DNA from: CAVQEK01 sp964596645
Lineage (GTDB): Bacteria > Bacteroidota > Bacteroidia > Cytophagales > Cyclobacteriaceae
NCBI GenBank assembly: GCA_964596645.1
Contig: CAZQVB010000010.1
Coordinates: forward strand, 69,811 to 133,810
DNA: 64,000 nt
Direction: 5' to 3'
Within the stretch, counting starts at the first letter, position 1; the number at the start of each line of letters is the position of its first letter. Below are positions 8,719 through 18,636 of the stretch, piece after piece. Below the pieces are notes generated by a model. That model ran no database searches. It was not told the origin of the DNA and was given only the letters and a program-made list of their open reading frames with translations. Position numbers and translations under genes: made by a program.

Positions 8719-10041
8719 ATGAAAGCGAACCTGATACCTGTTTATTTTGATCCCGGCTACGACATAAACTTCGACAAGCACCTGGCCATTTGTAAAGATT
8801 TGCTGGGCGATGAAGCGAATTTTCTGCCCTCTCAACCGCTTGGTGCTCTACTGCCTGAGGCTGATGCCGTCATTTTTCCACAGATGCTTGGAGAAGCATA
8901 CGGTCGTGTGGCCGATTTGCAGAATATAACACAGCCAATCCTGGTAATCACTTCGGCCTTTGGCACGGTAAATATGTGGGACTGGGAGCTGGTGAACTAT
9001 TTACGCCTGAACGATGTGCACACCATTTGCCCTCCCAGCCTCGACGACACCAAGATGGCCTGCCGCGCCCTCGTGCTGAAAAAGCAACTGGCCAGTAGCA
9101 AATTTGTAGTTTATCAGGACGATCCCGCCGGGCCATCCGGCAAGCAATCGGAGTATTTTAAGCGATTCTACTGGCTCAATGGCGAAGCGGCCAGTACCAT
9201 GTTTCAGAAGTATGGTCTTTCCGTAGAAAAGCGCAGCTTTAAGGATCTTGGAGTAAGAGCTTCCCGCATTTCTGATCAGGCCGCGCAAGAGGTGATAGAC
9301 CGATGGCCCTCCAGGCACAAAAGCATAGGCGGCCGGCCACTGCTCAGTGCCGTGAAGCTTTATATGGAACTCAAAATTGACTATGCCGATGATCCCTCCA
9401 TACTGGCTATGGGCCTCAATTGCCTCAACGAATCGCACCACTGCGATACCACGCCCTGCCTGGCCTGGAACCTGCTGTATCAGGAGAAAAATCTGGTGTG
9501 GGGCTGTGAGGCCGACATCATGGTCATGATCACCGAAATGCTTGCAGACAAAGTGCTGCGTACACCATTTTTCATGACCAATCTCTACCCCTTCATTATG
9601 GGGCAGGCGGCACTGGCGCACGAACGCATCCCGCACTTTCCACCTGTAGAAGAACCCGCCAATCACATATTGGCAGCGCACTGTGGCTACTTCGGATTGT
9701 TGCCGGAGAAATTTTCCGATCGTTGGTCGCTGAAAAAACGAGTGCTGGCCATGGTAGACGACAATGCCACCATGATCGACGCCACCATGCCTCCGGGGCC
9801 CATTACCCTGGCCAAGTTTCAGCCCTATCTGCAGAAGCTTTCCCTGAGCGAGGCCCAGCTTACCGGCTATGTACAATATGAAGATTCCGACTGCCTGAAC
9901 GGTGGGATTATCCGGGTGAGAGACGGACAGAACTTTGTCGATAACGTGGCCTCGCATCATTACGTAGTGCTGGCAGGCCATCAGCGGGCAGCCCTGAAAA
10001 TGGCAGGGCGTATTTTTGACTTTGAACTGGAGGAAATATGA
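8719..10041 (+). CDS. L-fucose/L-arabinose isomerase-like protein of unknown substrate
   Basis: 440 residues, cytoplasmic. The layout resembles the FucI/AraA superfamily: an N-terminal Rossmann-like half with PEADAVIFPQMLGEAYG and TSAFGTVNMWDWE, and a C-terminal half with LNESHHCDTTPCLAWNLLYQ, WGCEADIMVMITEML and a late HHYVVLAGHQR. In canonical fucose isomerases the metal is bound by a Glu, an Asp and a His in comparable positions; the exact residues cannot be assigned without alignment. It is the last gene of the catabolic operon and would interconvert an aldose and a ketose. Function beyond superfamily level is unknown. Confidence 0.6.
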   Translation: MKANLIPVYFDPGYDINFDKHLAICKDLLGDEANFLPSQPLGALLPEADAVIFPQMLGEAYGRVADLQNITQPILVITSAFGTVNMWDWELVNYLRLNDVHTICPPSLDDTKMACRALVLKKQLASSKFVVYQDDPAGPSGKQSEYFKRFYWLNGEAASTMFQKYGLSVEKRSFKDLGVRASRISDQAAQEVIDRWPSRHKSIGGRPLLSAVKLYMELKIDYADDPSILAMGLNCLNESHHCDTTPCLAWNLLYQEKNLVWGCEADIMVMITEMLADKVLRTPFFMTNLYPFIMGQAALAHERIPHFPPVEEPANHILAAHCGYFGLLPEKFSDRWSLKKRVLAMVDDNATMIDATMPPGPITLAKFQPYLQKLSLSEAQLTGYVQYEDSDCLNGGIIRVRDGQNFVDNVASHHYVVLAGHQRAALKMAGRIFDFELEEI

Positions 10042-10077
10042 ACCGGCGTGCATACTTTGGTCTCAAAAACACGGCTC

Positions 10078-10644
10078 ATGGAAATGCCTGACAACAATAT
10101 TTCCCCAACTAAAGCACAGGCTCAATTGGAGCTGTGGCTGTCGGTGCAGTCTGGCGACCATCAGTCGTTTCGCATTTTTTACATGACTTTCACGGATATA
10201 CTATACAACTATGGCCTGCGGATATGCCCCGATCAGGAAATTGTAAAAGACAGTATCCAGGATCTTTTTCAGTTAGTGTGGGAGAAAAGGGAATCGATCA
10301 TCATCAAAAGCTCGGTAAAGCATTACCTGCTCACAGTGCTCAAACGCGACCTCATAAAAAAAAGCACGGCCCTGCAGAAAAGGGAGCAAATAGGCAAGAT
10401 AACCGATTTTGAATTGTCGGTAGAAACGAAAATAGTAGGAGATGAGGCACAAGTGTACCGCCATCGCCAACTCAATGCCGCCATTGAAATGCTTACTGTC
10501 CGGCAGAAGGAGATACTTTTTCTGCGCTACTATGAAAACCTGAGCTATGAGGAAATCTCAGCGCTGATGAACCTGAATAAAAATTCGATGTACAAGTTGC
10601 TCTCCGGCGCCATACAGCGAATCAAAAGCTATTTGCTCTCCTAA
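10078..10644 (+). CDS. ECF RNA polymerase sigma factor (FecI-like, Bacteroidota PUL type)
   Basis: About 188 residues. Region 2 is visible in FYMTFTDILYNYGLRI and IQDLFQLVWEKRE, and region 4 in LTVRQKEILFLRYYENLSYEEISALMNLN with a helix-turn-helix. ATG 10078 (or 10084) is preferred over 10048 because the extra residues do not look like sigma factor. It is followed 120 bp later by a FecR anti-sigma and then by a SusC with an N-terminal STN domain. This is the classic trans-envelope arrangement in which substrate binding at SusC releases the sigma factor to switch on the PUL. Confidence 0.9.
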   Translation: MEMPDNNISPTKAQAQLELWLSVQSGDHQSFRIFYMTFTDILYNYGLRICPDQEIVKDSIQDLFQLVWEKRESIIIKSSVKHYLLTVLKRDLIKKSTALQKREQIGKITDFELSVETKIVGDEAQVYRHRQLNAAIEMLTVRQKEILFLRYYENLSYEEISALMNLNKNSMYKLLSGAIQRIKSYLLS

Positions 10645-10763
10645 TGAGTTGAGGGGTTCAAGTAGAGCCATTCACTACCTTCTTCACAAATACATTTTTT
10701 TTACATCGATTGGGAAGATCGATCGCTACAGCTACTCTATAGTGTACATCACGAATTTTGCCC

Positions 10764-11885
10764 ATGCACCATACACAAGATCAATCCTATACCAATGTAG
10801 AATGGCTACTCACCAATGAGAGCTTCATTGGCTGGGCGCTGCATGGAGAAGACACACACCGCGACTTTTGGGAGCAAACCATGAAACGAAGCGCAGCACA
10901 CCGGCAAGCCATTATGGAAGCCCAAATGGCCTTGCTGCAGTTGCGGTTTAATAAAAACACCCTTCAGCCCGGGGATAAGTCTTCCTTATTTGCGCAAATA
11001 GAGCAGCGCACTACGGGCCGTGCCATGGCCAATGTTTACCAAGAGTTGCAAAACCATATGGAAAATATGGGCTACCTCGGCGGAGCAGGCACTGAGGCAA
11101 TCAGGCCGCTAAAGTCCAGCAGTCGCGCTATTAAGCGAGGTCCGGGTATTGGTTTTTACCGTGTGGCTGCCGTCATTCTATTTGTACTTTCTTTTTCAGT
11201 GATTGCTTACTATGAAGTAGGCCACCGTGGGGCAGACATTGCACAACCCATGAAGGCTTTTGTGAAGCAGAGCCCAAAAGGCCAAAAACTCATTACATAC
11301 CTTCCCGACGGCACCAAGGTTATCCTCAATTCAGAGAGTAATATTTCCTACACTTACCGGGCTGACCTTAAGACAAGGCATGTAACACTGCAGGGCGAGG
11401 CATTTTTTGAGGTAGTGCGTGATACTACCTGCCAATTTGTAGTGGAAAGTTATGGTGTGCGCACTACTGCCCTGGGCACGAGCTTTTCCGTGGCTTCTTC
11501 TACCGACGGCAAAGTAGATGTGGCTTTGGCGACCGGCATTGTACAGGTGCAAACACAAAAGGCTGCTCCCGTGCAATTGCTTCCGGGCGAAGCGGTACGG
11601 GTGGCCTCCAATGGCAGTACCGAAGTCTACAACTTCAACTATCTCGACCAGATGGGCTGGAAAGATGGAATTTTGGTATTCAAGGAAAATACGCTGCCGG
11701 AGATCATCAACAAGCTGGAAAGCTGGTATGGTGTGGACATTATCAACACTATAAGCGCACAGGAGAAATTTAGATATACAGGTACCAATCAAAACGAATC
11801 GCTGGATGAAGTGCTCAAGGGCATATCATTCGTGCATCATTTCCAATATACAATAGACGGCGACACTGTCAGACTTTACCCCTAA
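10764..11885 (+). CDS. FecR-family anti-sigma factor
   Basis: About 373 residues from ATG 10764; a TTG six bases upstream is in frame but less likely. The cytoplasmic N-terminal part (about 130 residues) should bind the sigma factor. One membrane segment follows at about residues 133-152 (VAAVILFVLSFSVIAYY). The periplasmic part contains the FecR domain (LITYLPDGTKVILNSESNI, VTLQGEAFFEV, TTALGTSFSV) and a C-terminal DUF4974-type domain (WKDGILVFKENTLPEIINKLE). It relays the signal from the STN domain of the SusC protein encoded next. Confidence 0.92.
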   Translation: MHHTQDQSYTNVEWLLTNESFIGWALHGEDTHRDFWEQTMKRSAAHRQAIMEAQMALLQLRFNKNTLQPGDKSSLFAQIEQRTTGRAMANVYQELQNHMENMGYLGGAGTEAIRPLKSSSRAIKRGPGIGFYRVAAVILFVLSFSVIAYYEVGHRGADIAQPMKAFVKQSPKGQKLITYLPDGTKVILNSESNISYTYRADLKTRHVTLQGEAFFEVVRDTTCQFVVESYGVRTTALGTSFSVASSTDGKVDVALATGIVQVQTQKAAPVQLLPGEAVRVASNGSTEVYNFNYLDQMGWKDGILVFKENTLPEIINKLESWYGVDIINTISAQEKFRYTGTNQNESLDEVLKGISFVHHFQYTIDGDTVRLYP

Positions 11886-11953
11886 TGCCTATGATCTACA
11901 AAAATTCATCAAACTGAAGAAATCAATCTTTATCCATTATTAAACCTCAAATT

Positions 11954-14900
11954 ATGAAAATGAAAGAATTACTAAAGAAACGCTACAAGAGGCCTGGCCC
12001 CAGACATTTCACCATAGTGGCAGGCTGTTTTCTCACACTTTTATTATTTTCTCAAGCCTTCGCCGCACAGCCCATCAAAAGCGTGAAGGAGGCTTCTGTG
12101 AAGTTGGAAGTGAATAATGCCAACCTGTTTGAGGTCCTTGCCAACATCGAGGCCATGACCGATTACAGCTTCTCCTATCGCAAAGAAGACCTCAATAGTG
12201 AGTTGCTGTTTACCGGCAGTTACAATCAAGTGACTGTGGCTGAGATCCTGATGGAAATTTCTAAGCGATCGGGATTGAAGTTCCGGCAAGTGAACAACAA
12301 CATCTACATCTCAAAAAGTAAGAGCGACAGCGACAAACCACTGGAAATCATCATTGACGGTATAAAAGTGACAGGCCGCGTGGTTTCTTCCGACGACGAT
12401 TCGGACCTGCCCGGTGTAAACGTGATCGTGAAAGGTACGGCCAACGGTACCATTACCGACATCGATGGCAACTACAGCATAGAAGTGCCAGACAGAGAAG
12501 CCATTTTAGTATTTAGTTCGGTGGGCTACATACAGGAAGAGGTGCTGGTCGGTGATAATTCTGTCATCGACATGAGAATGACGGAAGACATCACCGCACT
12601 GGACGAAATAGTGGTGGTGGGATACGGCACACAGCAGAAACGTGAAGTAGTAAGCGCCATTTCTACTATTGGGGCAGACGAGATCAGCAAAACCACTACC
12701 ACAAGTTTTACTCAGGCACTACAAGGTGCAGCACCTGGCCTGCAGATGAGTTCTTCCAGTGGAGCGCCTAATGCAGCTGTCAGGATTTTGATAAGAGGAA
12801 CAGGATCCATCAACACTTCCGCAGAGCCACTGATTTTGGTGGATGGATTGCCCGTAGCCAGTGGTGGTACCAACCCGTTGGATTACATTAACCCTACCGA
12901 TATTGAGAGCGTATCAGTATTAAAAGATGCTGCGGCTACATCCATTTACGGTTCCAGGGGAGCCAACGGTGTTATCTTGATTACAACCAAAACCGGGTCT
13001 AAATCAAAAGGAGGTACCCTTACCTTCGGTTATGAACATGGCTTTACGCAGCCTATAAACCAGGTGGAACTGGCGGATGCTGATGAGTGGAGGGCTATCG
13101 TACAGACCGGGAGAGAAAATGGAGGCCTGGGTGGCGTACGATTCGAAAAGGAACTGGATCTCGAAGACCCGAGACATCAGCAGCGGTTTGTAGACCTCGA
13201 TATGTACAATCAACCGACCACAGACTGGGTAGATTTATATTCGAGAAATGGACGTATTGACGCATATTCATTTTCTGCAGCCAACTCCAGCGAAAGGACA
13301 AACTTCTTTATATCGGCTCAGTACAGAGACCAGACAGGCAATATTATCAATGAGCGATATAAGCGTTTTGTGGGTCGTATCAATTTCGATTACAGACCGG
13401 TAGAGTATCTCAATTTAGGTGTGAGGTATTCCATAGTGCATCAAGACGAGCAGAGGATTGCCACCCTGGCCAATTCTCCCAACTATGAAGATCGATATCT
13501 GAATTATGGCGCTCATGCCAAGTATGGAACTTTATATAGCAGTGCGCTGCCCATATATCCTCAGCAATGGCCTGACAATGGGGCGCCATTCGATCCGCTA
13601 TCAGGGAATAATCTTACGTATAGTGCCGATCGGGATAATTCGCAAGATGACATTCGTGAGTTGCGCAACATCGGAACTGTGTTCATGGATTTAAAGCCTC
13701 TAAAAGGCCTTACCCTTCATGCAGAGTACGGTATGAACATTTTAAATCGTCGCGAAGACATTTTCACCTCAGGTCGGCTCAGAAATGAAGAACTATTAGA
13801 AGCAGATCGGGGAAATCCTGAAAGGGAATTGTTGGATTATATTTGGGAAAATGGGGTGTCGCGCTTCACATACACCACCCAACAACCCATATCGTGGAAT
13901 ACAAACGCTACGGCCACATACCAAACCAATATAGCCGATCAACATGCCATATCTCTTCTGGTGGGCGTGGAGGCCTTGCTGGATAAAGGGGAAACACATG
14001 TTTTTGAAATGGAAGGTGCTTCCTCTGTACAAAGGGAGGATGAGTTTGGTGCCTTCATCAGAGATCCTAATCAGTTTCTCCAGATCAACCATTTCTATGG
14101 CGGCGATCAACGTTTTTTCTCTTACTTCTCTCGTTTCAACTATGATTTTCAAGAGAAATACCTATTGCAAGCTACCCTTCGGCGAGATGGAAGTTCCAAC
14201 TTTACACCCGATGATCGCTTTAGCTGGTTCCCCTCTATATCGGCAGGCTGGGTAATGAGCGATGAGCAATTTATGGACAGTTACAACTGGTTGGAGTTAC
14301 TGAAATTGAGAACGAGCTATGGTGTGACAGGAAATGCCAATATTGGTCGATTCCTTTACTTAGATGGTTTTGTGTTGTGGCCAAACTACCCCAATATACC
14401 AAATGCTGCTACACAGGAAAATGTCGGATCCAGGTCAATTCAGTGGGAAAAGTCGTCGACATTTGATGCCGCCTTCGAGTTTGGCTTGTTCAATAACCGG
14501 CTCTCTGGTTCTATTGGATACTATCGAACCATCACTTCCAATTTGTTAATGAACTTTCCAACAGCGGCTTCTATAGGCATCTACGCCACCAATAATATCA
14601 ACGTCACCGCACTGGCCAATGTGGGAAAGATTCAAAACCAGGGGATGGAATTCGAGCTTCAGTCCATTAATGTAAATAGCGGACAGTTCCAATGGACTAC
14701 GAATTTCAATTTTACGACCAACAAGAACAAGGTTCTCGAACTTTATCCTGGTTTTGATGGCAACCCAACCCAATTGTCCTTTGGCAACAAGACCACGGTG
14801 CAAATAGGTGAGCCAATGGGCACTTACTTTCTACCAACTTTTGGCGGATACGATGAATTTGGCAATCCGCTGATCAAAGAGATCAATCAAGAACTTGCGC

Positions 14901-15547
14901 AAGATCAGGTATACGAATATACTGGCGAGAATGTACGGCCAATTGGTTCTGTGACCAATGACAATAGAGTGATTCAGTATGGTAAAACAGGCTTGCCAAC
15001 CTGGTTTGGTGGTCTTACCAACACATTCTCCTATAAAGGCTTATCGTTGAGCGTGCTCCTGACCTTTCAGGGAGGGCACTACTTATATGACAATGACAAT
15101 AGTCTAAGAAGAGTGGGACTGGGAAGAAGTGTATACAGAAAAGGATTGCTGGATGATGCATGGTCTCCCTCCAATACCGATGCTCTATATCCGGTACTAT
15201 CCTGGAATAACCTGGAGCTGAACCCCATCGACCCTAACGCCAATGCTCAGGTGATCTCTGATGAAAGCACCAATTATTTGGAAAAGGGAGATTTCATGCG
15301 AATCCGTACGATCAGCGTATCGTATGACCTGCCTTCCGAAATAGCCGGTAAGGCATTTATGAAAGGTATTCGCGTATATGCCAATTTGAATAATGTCGGT
15401 ACCATCACTGGCTTTAAAGCTTATGACCCGGAGGTGGTCAATACTTCAGGAGATGCCCAGTCGCGAAACATTGGTCAGGGCATCATCAATGGCGTGCCGT
15501 ATTTCCAGGTTTTCTCAGCCAATTTCGGTGTCAATCTTACCTTTTAA
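11954..15547 (+). CDS. SusC/RagA-like TonB-dependent outer membrane transporter with STN signalling domain
   Basis: 1197 residues. Order: signal peptide (GCFLTLLLFSQAFAAQ), STN (secretin/TonB N-terminal) domain at about residues 46-119, carboxypeptidase-D regulatory-like domain at about 139-212 (VTGRVVSSDDDSDLPGVNV), TonB-box-like EIVVVGYGTQ, plug at about 229-345 (ALQGAAPGLQM, VSVLKDAAATSIYGSRGANG), then the 22-strand barrel ending in FGVNLTF. It imports oligosaccharides across the outer membrane with the SusD partner encoded 11 bp downstream. The STN domain marks it as the sensor for the upstream FecR/sigma pair, so transport and induction should be coupled. Confidence 0.95.
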   Translation: MKMKELLKKRYKRPGPRHFTIVAGCFLTLLLFSQAFAAQPIKSVKEASVKLEVNNANLFEVLANIEAMTDYSFSYRKEDLNSELLFTGSYNQVTVAEILMEISKRSGLKFRQVNNNIYISKSKSDSDKPLEIIIDGIKVTGRVVSSDDDSDLPGVNVIVKGTANGTITDIDGNYSIEVPDREAILVFSSVGYIQEEVLVGDNSVIDMRMTEDITALDEIVVVGYGTQQKREVVSAISTIGADEISKTTTTSFTQALQGAAPGLQMSSSSGAPNAAVRILIRGTGSINTSAEPLILVDGLPVASGGTNPLDYINPTDIESVSVLKDAAATSIYGSRGANGVILITTKTGSKSKGGTLTFGYEHGFTQPINQVELADADEWRAIVQTGRENGGLGGVRFEKELDLEDPRHQQRFVDLDMYNQPTTDWVDLYSRNGRIDAYSFSAANSSERTNFFISAQYRDQTGNIINERYKRFVGRINFDYRPVEYLNLGVRYSIVHQDEQRIATLANSPNYEDRYLNYGAHAKYGTLYSSALPIYPQQWPDNGAPFDPLSGNNLTYSADRDNSQDDIRELRNIGTVFMDLKPLKGLTLHAEYGMNILNRREDIFTSGRLRNEELLEADRGNPERELLDYIWENGVSRFTYTTQQPISWNTNATATYQTNIADQHAISLLVGVEALLDKGETHVFEMEGASSVQREDEFGAFIRDPNQFLQINHFYGGDQRFFSYFSRFNYDFQEKYLLQATLRRDGSSNFTPDDRFSWFPSISAGWVMSDEQFMDSYNWLELLKLRTSYGVTGNANIGRFLYLDGFVLWPNYPNIPNAATQENVGSRSIQWEKSSTFDAAFEFGLFNNRLSGSIGYYRTITSNLLMNFPTAASIGIYATNNINVTALANVGKIQNQGMEFELQSINVNSGQFQWTTNFNFTTNKNKVLELYPGFDGNPTQLSFGNKTTVQIGEPMGTYFLPTFGGYDEFGNPLIKEINQELAQDQVYEYTGENVRPIGSVTNDNRVIQYGKTGLPTWFGGLTNTFSYKGLSLSVLLTFQGGHYLYDNDNSLRRVGLGRSVYRKGLLDDAWSPSNTDALYPVLSWNNLELNPIDPNANAQVISDESTNYLEKGDFMRIRTISVSYDLPSEIAGKAFMKGIRVYANLNNVGTITGFKAYDPEVVNTSGDAQSRNIGQGIINGVPYFQVFSANFGVNLTF

Positions 15548-15558
15548 ACCTAAATTCC

Positions 15559-17061
15559 ATGAAGATGAAATTCAATATATTTTATACATTGATAGTAACG
15601 GCCAGCTTATTTCTGAGCTGTAGTCCTGAAGAATGGCTGGAGGAAACCCCTCTGAGTGTGAACCAGGTAACGACTGATTTTGACAATAATCAAATTTTCG
15701 ATGATTTTACGAGAAGTGCTTATTTCAATCTGAAATCACCTGGGGATTATGGCGTGATTGATTACTCCATCAATCGTACCGTGCTTTCTGACGTGGCAGT
15801 GCGTGTACCTTTTTCCAACAACGCACGATACGATGAAGTATACAATCGTGATCATACCGCCGACGATCAGAGCATTATTGTAATGTCGTATCCAATCGAT
15901 GGTTCATTTGTTTCTCTGCAAAGTGCCAACCGTGTCATCAATTGGTATGAAGAAAATCCGGAGCCGTTTGAAGATTCATATAAAAATATGGTTCCTCATA
16001 TGCTTGGTGAGTGTTATTTTCTTCGGGCATACAACCATCTCCAGATGTCGCTCATTTTTGCACCACCTTTTAGCGCTGCACCTGATGCACCTGGTATTAT
16101 TATGAGAACCGATGTTTCTAAAGGCGCAACAGATTATAAAGCGCGATCTGTAAACCGTGTCGTTTACAATCAAATCATCGAGGATCTCAAAAAAGCCATA
16201 GAATTATTACCTGCGGAGTTTGACAATTCTATGCCGCCAGATTATATGGACAGGGCCAAAAAAGGAGCTGCTCAAATGCTGCTTGCTAAGGTGTATTATA
16301 TCATGGGCTCGGAATACTGGGATGAGGCCCTTCCACTCATCAACGATCTGATTTCTTCAGACCGTTATCCGCTGGTTCCTGGTAGCGAGCTGGCGTCTAT
16401 CTTCAACAAAATAGGGTTAGGACAGAAGGTATCCGAAACCATTTTCTACACCACATACTATTTTAGAAACGCCTGGAGAACACCCCGTTATGAACGTCAC
16501 TTTAGTAAACTGACCAACAATCAAAGTCGCAATTTTGCTTTTAGTCAGACCATTTTAGATCAGATCGGTTGGAATGACTCTACTTTTGCCCAAAATGACC
16601 TCCGGTACCAGCAATGGGCGACTAGAATAAAAGCTGGTAGTGATCCCACATATCCAGATTTGTACGACAGGGATTATTATGTTTGGATGACCAAGTTTCA
16701 GCCTCATACATCTAATTTTGTACTACTGAGATCAGCCGAATTGTATCTTATGCGTGCCAATATGTTGCTGGCGAGTAACTCGGCACAGGCATTAGAAGAT
16801 ATAAATACCCTAAGAGATAGGGCAGGCCTTCCCGCACTTTCTTCGTTGACGCTGCGGGATATCGAAAACGAATACCTTAAAGAAATGGCTTTTGAGCAAG
16901 GGAGCAGGCTTCTATTCCTCCAGGCCAATAAGCTGGATGTGCCGCCCGGCGATCGTACCGGGCAAAGTGCCATACCTTATGACGATCCAACCTTAGTTTG
17001 GGTGTATCCCGAAAATGAAACAGCCAGAAATCCCCTGGCCAATGAGGTAGAGGGAGAGTAA
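15559..17061 (+). CDS. SusD/RagB-like surface glycan-binding lipoprotein
   Basis: 500 residues. A lipoprotein signal is visible (FYTLIVTASLFLSC, Cys near residue 21). SusD family features include the early acidic stretch after the Cys, ECYFLRAYNHLQMSLIF (TPR helix), KGAAQMLLAKVYYIMG, and the late LRSAELYLMRANMLL with LRDRAGLPAL. It caps the SusC barrel and captures the glycan at the cell surface. It is followed by a strong hairpin terminator (17070-17107), so sigma/anti-sigma/SusC/SusD may end as one transcription unit. Confidence 0.94.
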   Translation: MKMKFNIFYTLIVTASLFLSCSPEEWLEETPLSVNQVTTDFDNNQIFDDFTRSAYFNLKSPGDYGVIDYSINRTVLSDVAVRVPFSNNARYDEVYNRDHTADDQSIIVMSYPIDGSFVSLQSANRVINWYEENPEPFEDSYKNMVPHMLGECYFLRAYNHLQMSLIFAPPFSAAPDAPGIIMRTDVSKGATDYKARSVNRVVYNQIIEDLKKAIELLPAEFDNSMPPDYMDRAKKGAAQMLLAKVYYIMGSEYWDEALPLINDLISSDRYPLVPGSELASIFNKIGLGQKVSETIFYTTYYFRNAWRTPRYERHFSKLTNNQSRNFAFSQTILDQIGWNDSTFAQNDLRYQQWATRIKAGSDPTYPDLYDRDYYVWMTKFQPHTSNFVLLRSAELYLMRANMLLASNSAQALEDINTLRDRAGLPALSSLTLRDIENEYLKEMAFEQGSRLLFLQANKLDVPPGDRTGQSAIPYDDPTLVWVYPENETARNPLANEVEGE

Positions 17062-17069
17062 ACATTAAG

Positions 17070-17107
17070 CGCTCATAAAATACAGCAATGGCTGTATTTT
17101 ATGAGCG
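17070..17107 (+). terminator. Intrinsic terminator after susD-like gene
   Basis: A perfect 17-bp stem, 17070-17086 paired with 17091-17107, with loop AATG, starts 8 bp after the SusD-like stop codon. It is followed by TATTTTAT. The stem is AT-rich except for its ends. It separates the SusCD unit from the sulfatase/glycosidase genes. Confidence 0.8.
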
Positions 17108-17145
17108 TATTTTATCTGAATCGGGAAGTGCTTCCTACCCAAAGA

Positions 17146-17153
17146 TATGTTTG
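17146..17153 (+). promoter_or_regulatory. Candidate Bacteroidota -7 promoter element (TATGTTTG)
   Basis: The octamer fits the Bacteroidota -7 consensus TAnnTTTG exactly and lies about 50 bp before the first sulfatase start, downstream of the terminator. No clear -33 TTTG box is seen about 19-21 bp upstream, so it is a weak call. If real, it would start the sulfatase/GH127/beta-helix operon. Confidence 0.35.
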
Positions 17154-17203
17154 TTTATTGACAGAAGCTATCAACCCAATTATGCACTTTTACCAAAAGA
17201 ACT

Positions 17204-18628
17204 ATGAGGAAAGATCGCGGTGAGTTGCTTGTTTTTTTAACCTTATTTCTTGCTTTTTTATCGATTACCCCCTCTGCAGCACAGCAAAATAAAAATCCAA
17301 ACATCATATTTATCTTTGCCGACGATTTGGGTTGGGGCGACCTTAGCTGCTATGGAAACGACAGAATAGAGACCCCCGAGCTTGACAAGCTTGCCGATGA
17401 GGGCACTTTGTTTACACAATTTTATGTGGCCGGTTCCGTATGCTCACCCAGCCGCGCCGGCATCATGACCGGGCAATATCCTGCGCGCAATCGCATCTTT
17501 GGTCATCTGGCAACAAAGAAGATAAATGAACGACGCGAAATGCCCAATGCGTTGGACCCTGCCGTGTTTACCCTTACAGATATGCTGAAGAGTGCCGGCT
17601 ATGCCACTGCCCACCTCGGCAAGTGGCACCTGGGAAATATACCACCTACGGCTTACGGCATCGACTATTATCGCACCGACGATGCATCCAACGTAGCTGA
17701 CGAAGGTCCGCTTGATATTTGGAATTATGCGTTAAGACCTTCAAGTACGAAAGATATTTTTGACGCCGCATTACAATTCATTGATGGGGTAGGTGGCCAG
17801 CCCTTTTATGCCAATGTATGGCTCACCGATATGCACGCCACGCTCAATCCTTCGCAGGAGCAAATGGACAGAGTGACAGAACAATCCCGATGGAACCAGC
17901 CTATACCAGGTGTGAATTACTCAGGCGTAGAGCAGGTCTATTTTGCTGCGTTGCTTGAGATGGATAAGCAAATCGGCTTATTCCTGGAAAGGCTAAAACA
18001 GAAAGGTTTAGATAAAAACACATTGATCATCTTTTCCAGCGACAATGGCCCGGAAGATTATCAGATCAATAATTCTCGGCACAGTGGCGTAGGCAGTGCC
18101 GGCCCTTTTCGTGGTAGAAAAAGGAGCATTTATGAAGGCGGTATTCGCGTGCCCTTTATCTTGAAATGGCCCGGTAAAATTGAGGCAGATAATGTCAATG
18201 ATTCCTCCGTGATCAATGGTGTTGATTTTTTGCCAACCATTGCCAGTTTGATAGGCCAAACCTTGCCTGACAGTCTGGAGGTAGATGGTGAAAACATGAG
18301 TGATGTATGGCTTGGCAGCAATAGAAAGAGAACACAAGAGCTGTATTGGGAATGGCGATATGCTATAAGCGGCCATATCATCCACCGCAGTCCTATGATT
18401 GCCATGAGAAAAGGTGATTATAAAATATTAGTGAATCCTGATGGAAGCCGTATGGAACTGTACAACGTAGTAGCGGATCCATCTGAGCTTAGTGAACTTT
18501 CTCGTTTGGATCCGGAAAGAGCAAAGTTGATGGCAGCGAGTGCAATGCAATGGTTCTCATCATTACCTCAAAGCCCCTGGGATGATAATGCCGGTGATAA
18601 TCAATGGAGTTGGCCAATAAACAAATAA
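17204..18628 (+). CDS. Secreted S1-family sulfatase (arylsulfatase type), number 1
   Basis: 474 residues with a signal peptide (LLVFLTLFLAFLSITPSAAQ). The calcium-binding start of the catalytic domain is NIIFIFADDLGWGD. The formylglycine motif is C80-S-P-S-R in GSVCSPSRAGIMTGQYP, and DNGPEDY and HLGKWHLGN carry later active-site residues. Activity requires conversion of C80 by a formylglycine-generating or anaerobic sulfatase-maturating enzyme encoded elsewhere. It removes sulfate from a glycan in the periplasm or at the surface. It is the first gene after the SusCD terminator. The S1 subfamily cannot be fixed by eye. Confidence 0.92.
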   Translation: MRKDRGELLVFLTLFLAFLSITPSAAQQNKNPNIIFIFADDLGWGDLSCYGNDRIETPELDKLADEGTLFTQFYVAGSVCSPSRAGIMTGQYPARNRIFGHLATKKINERREMPNALDPAVFTLTDMLKSAGYATAHLGKWHLGNIPPTAYGIDYYRTDDASNVADEGPLDIWNYALRPSSTKDIFDAALQFIDGVGGQPFYANVWLTDMHATLNPSQEQMDRVTEQSRWNQPIPGVNYSGVEQVYFAALLEMDKQIGLFLERLKQKGLDKNTLIIFSSDNGPEDYQINNSRHSGVGSAGPFRGRKRSIYEGGIRVPFILKWPGKIEADNVNDSSVINGVDFLPTIASLIGQTLPDSLEVDGENMSDVWLGSNRKRTQELYWEWRYAISGHIIHRSPMIAMRKGDYKILVNPDGSRMELYNVVADPSELSELSRLDPERAKLMAASAMQWFSSLPQSPWDDNAGDNQWSWPINK

Positions 18629-18636
18629 AATACTCA

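Noticed and set aside
809..10041. Sulfoquinovose (sulfo-transaldolase) pathway for the first operon
   Set aside because: A small transaldolase and an isomerase fit, but no sulfonate transporter, sulfolactaldehyde enzyme or sulfoquinovosidase is present.
10700..10735. Palindromic CGATTGGGAAGATCGATCG segment before the fecR-like gene, considered as an operator
   Set aside because: The symmetry is weak and short; no partner site or promoter box was found.
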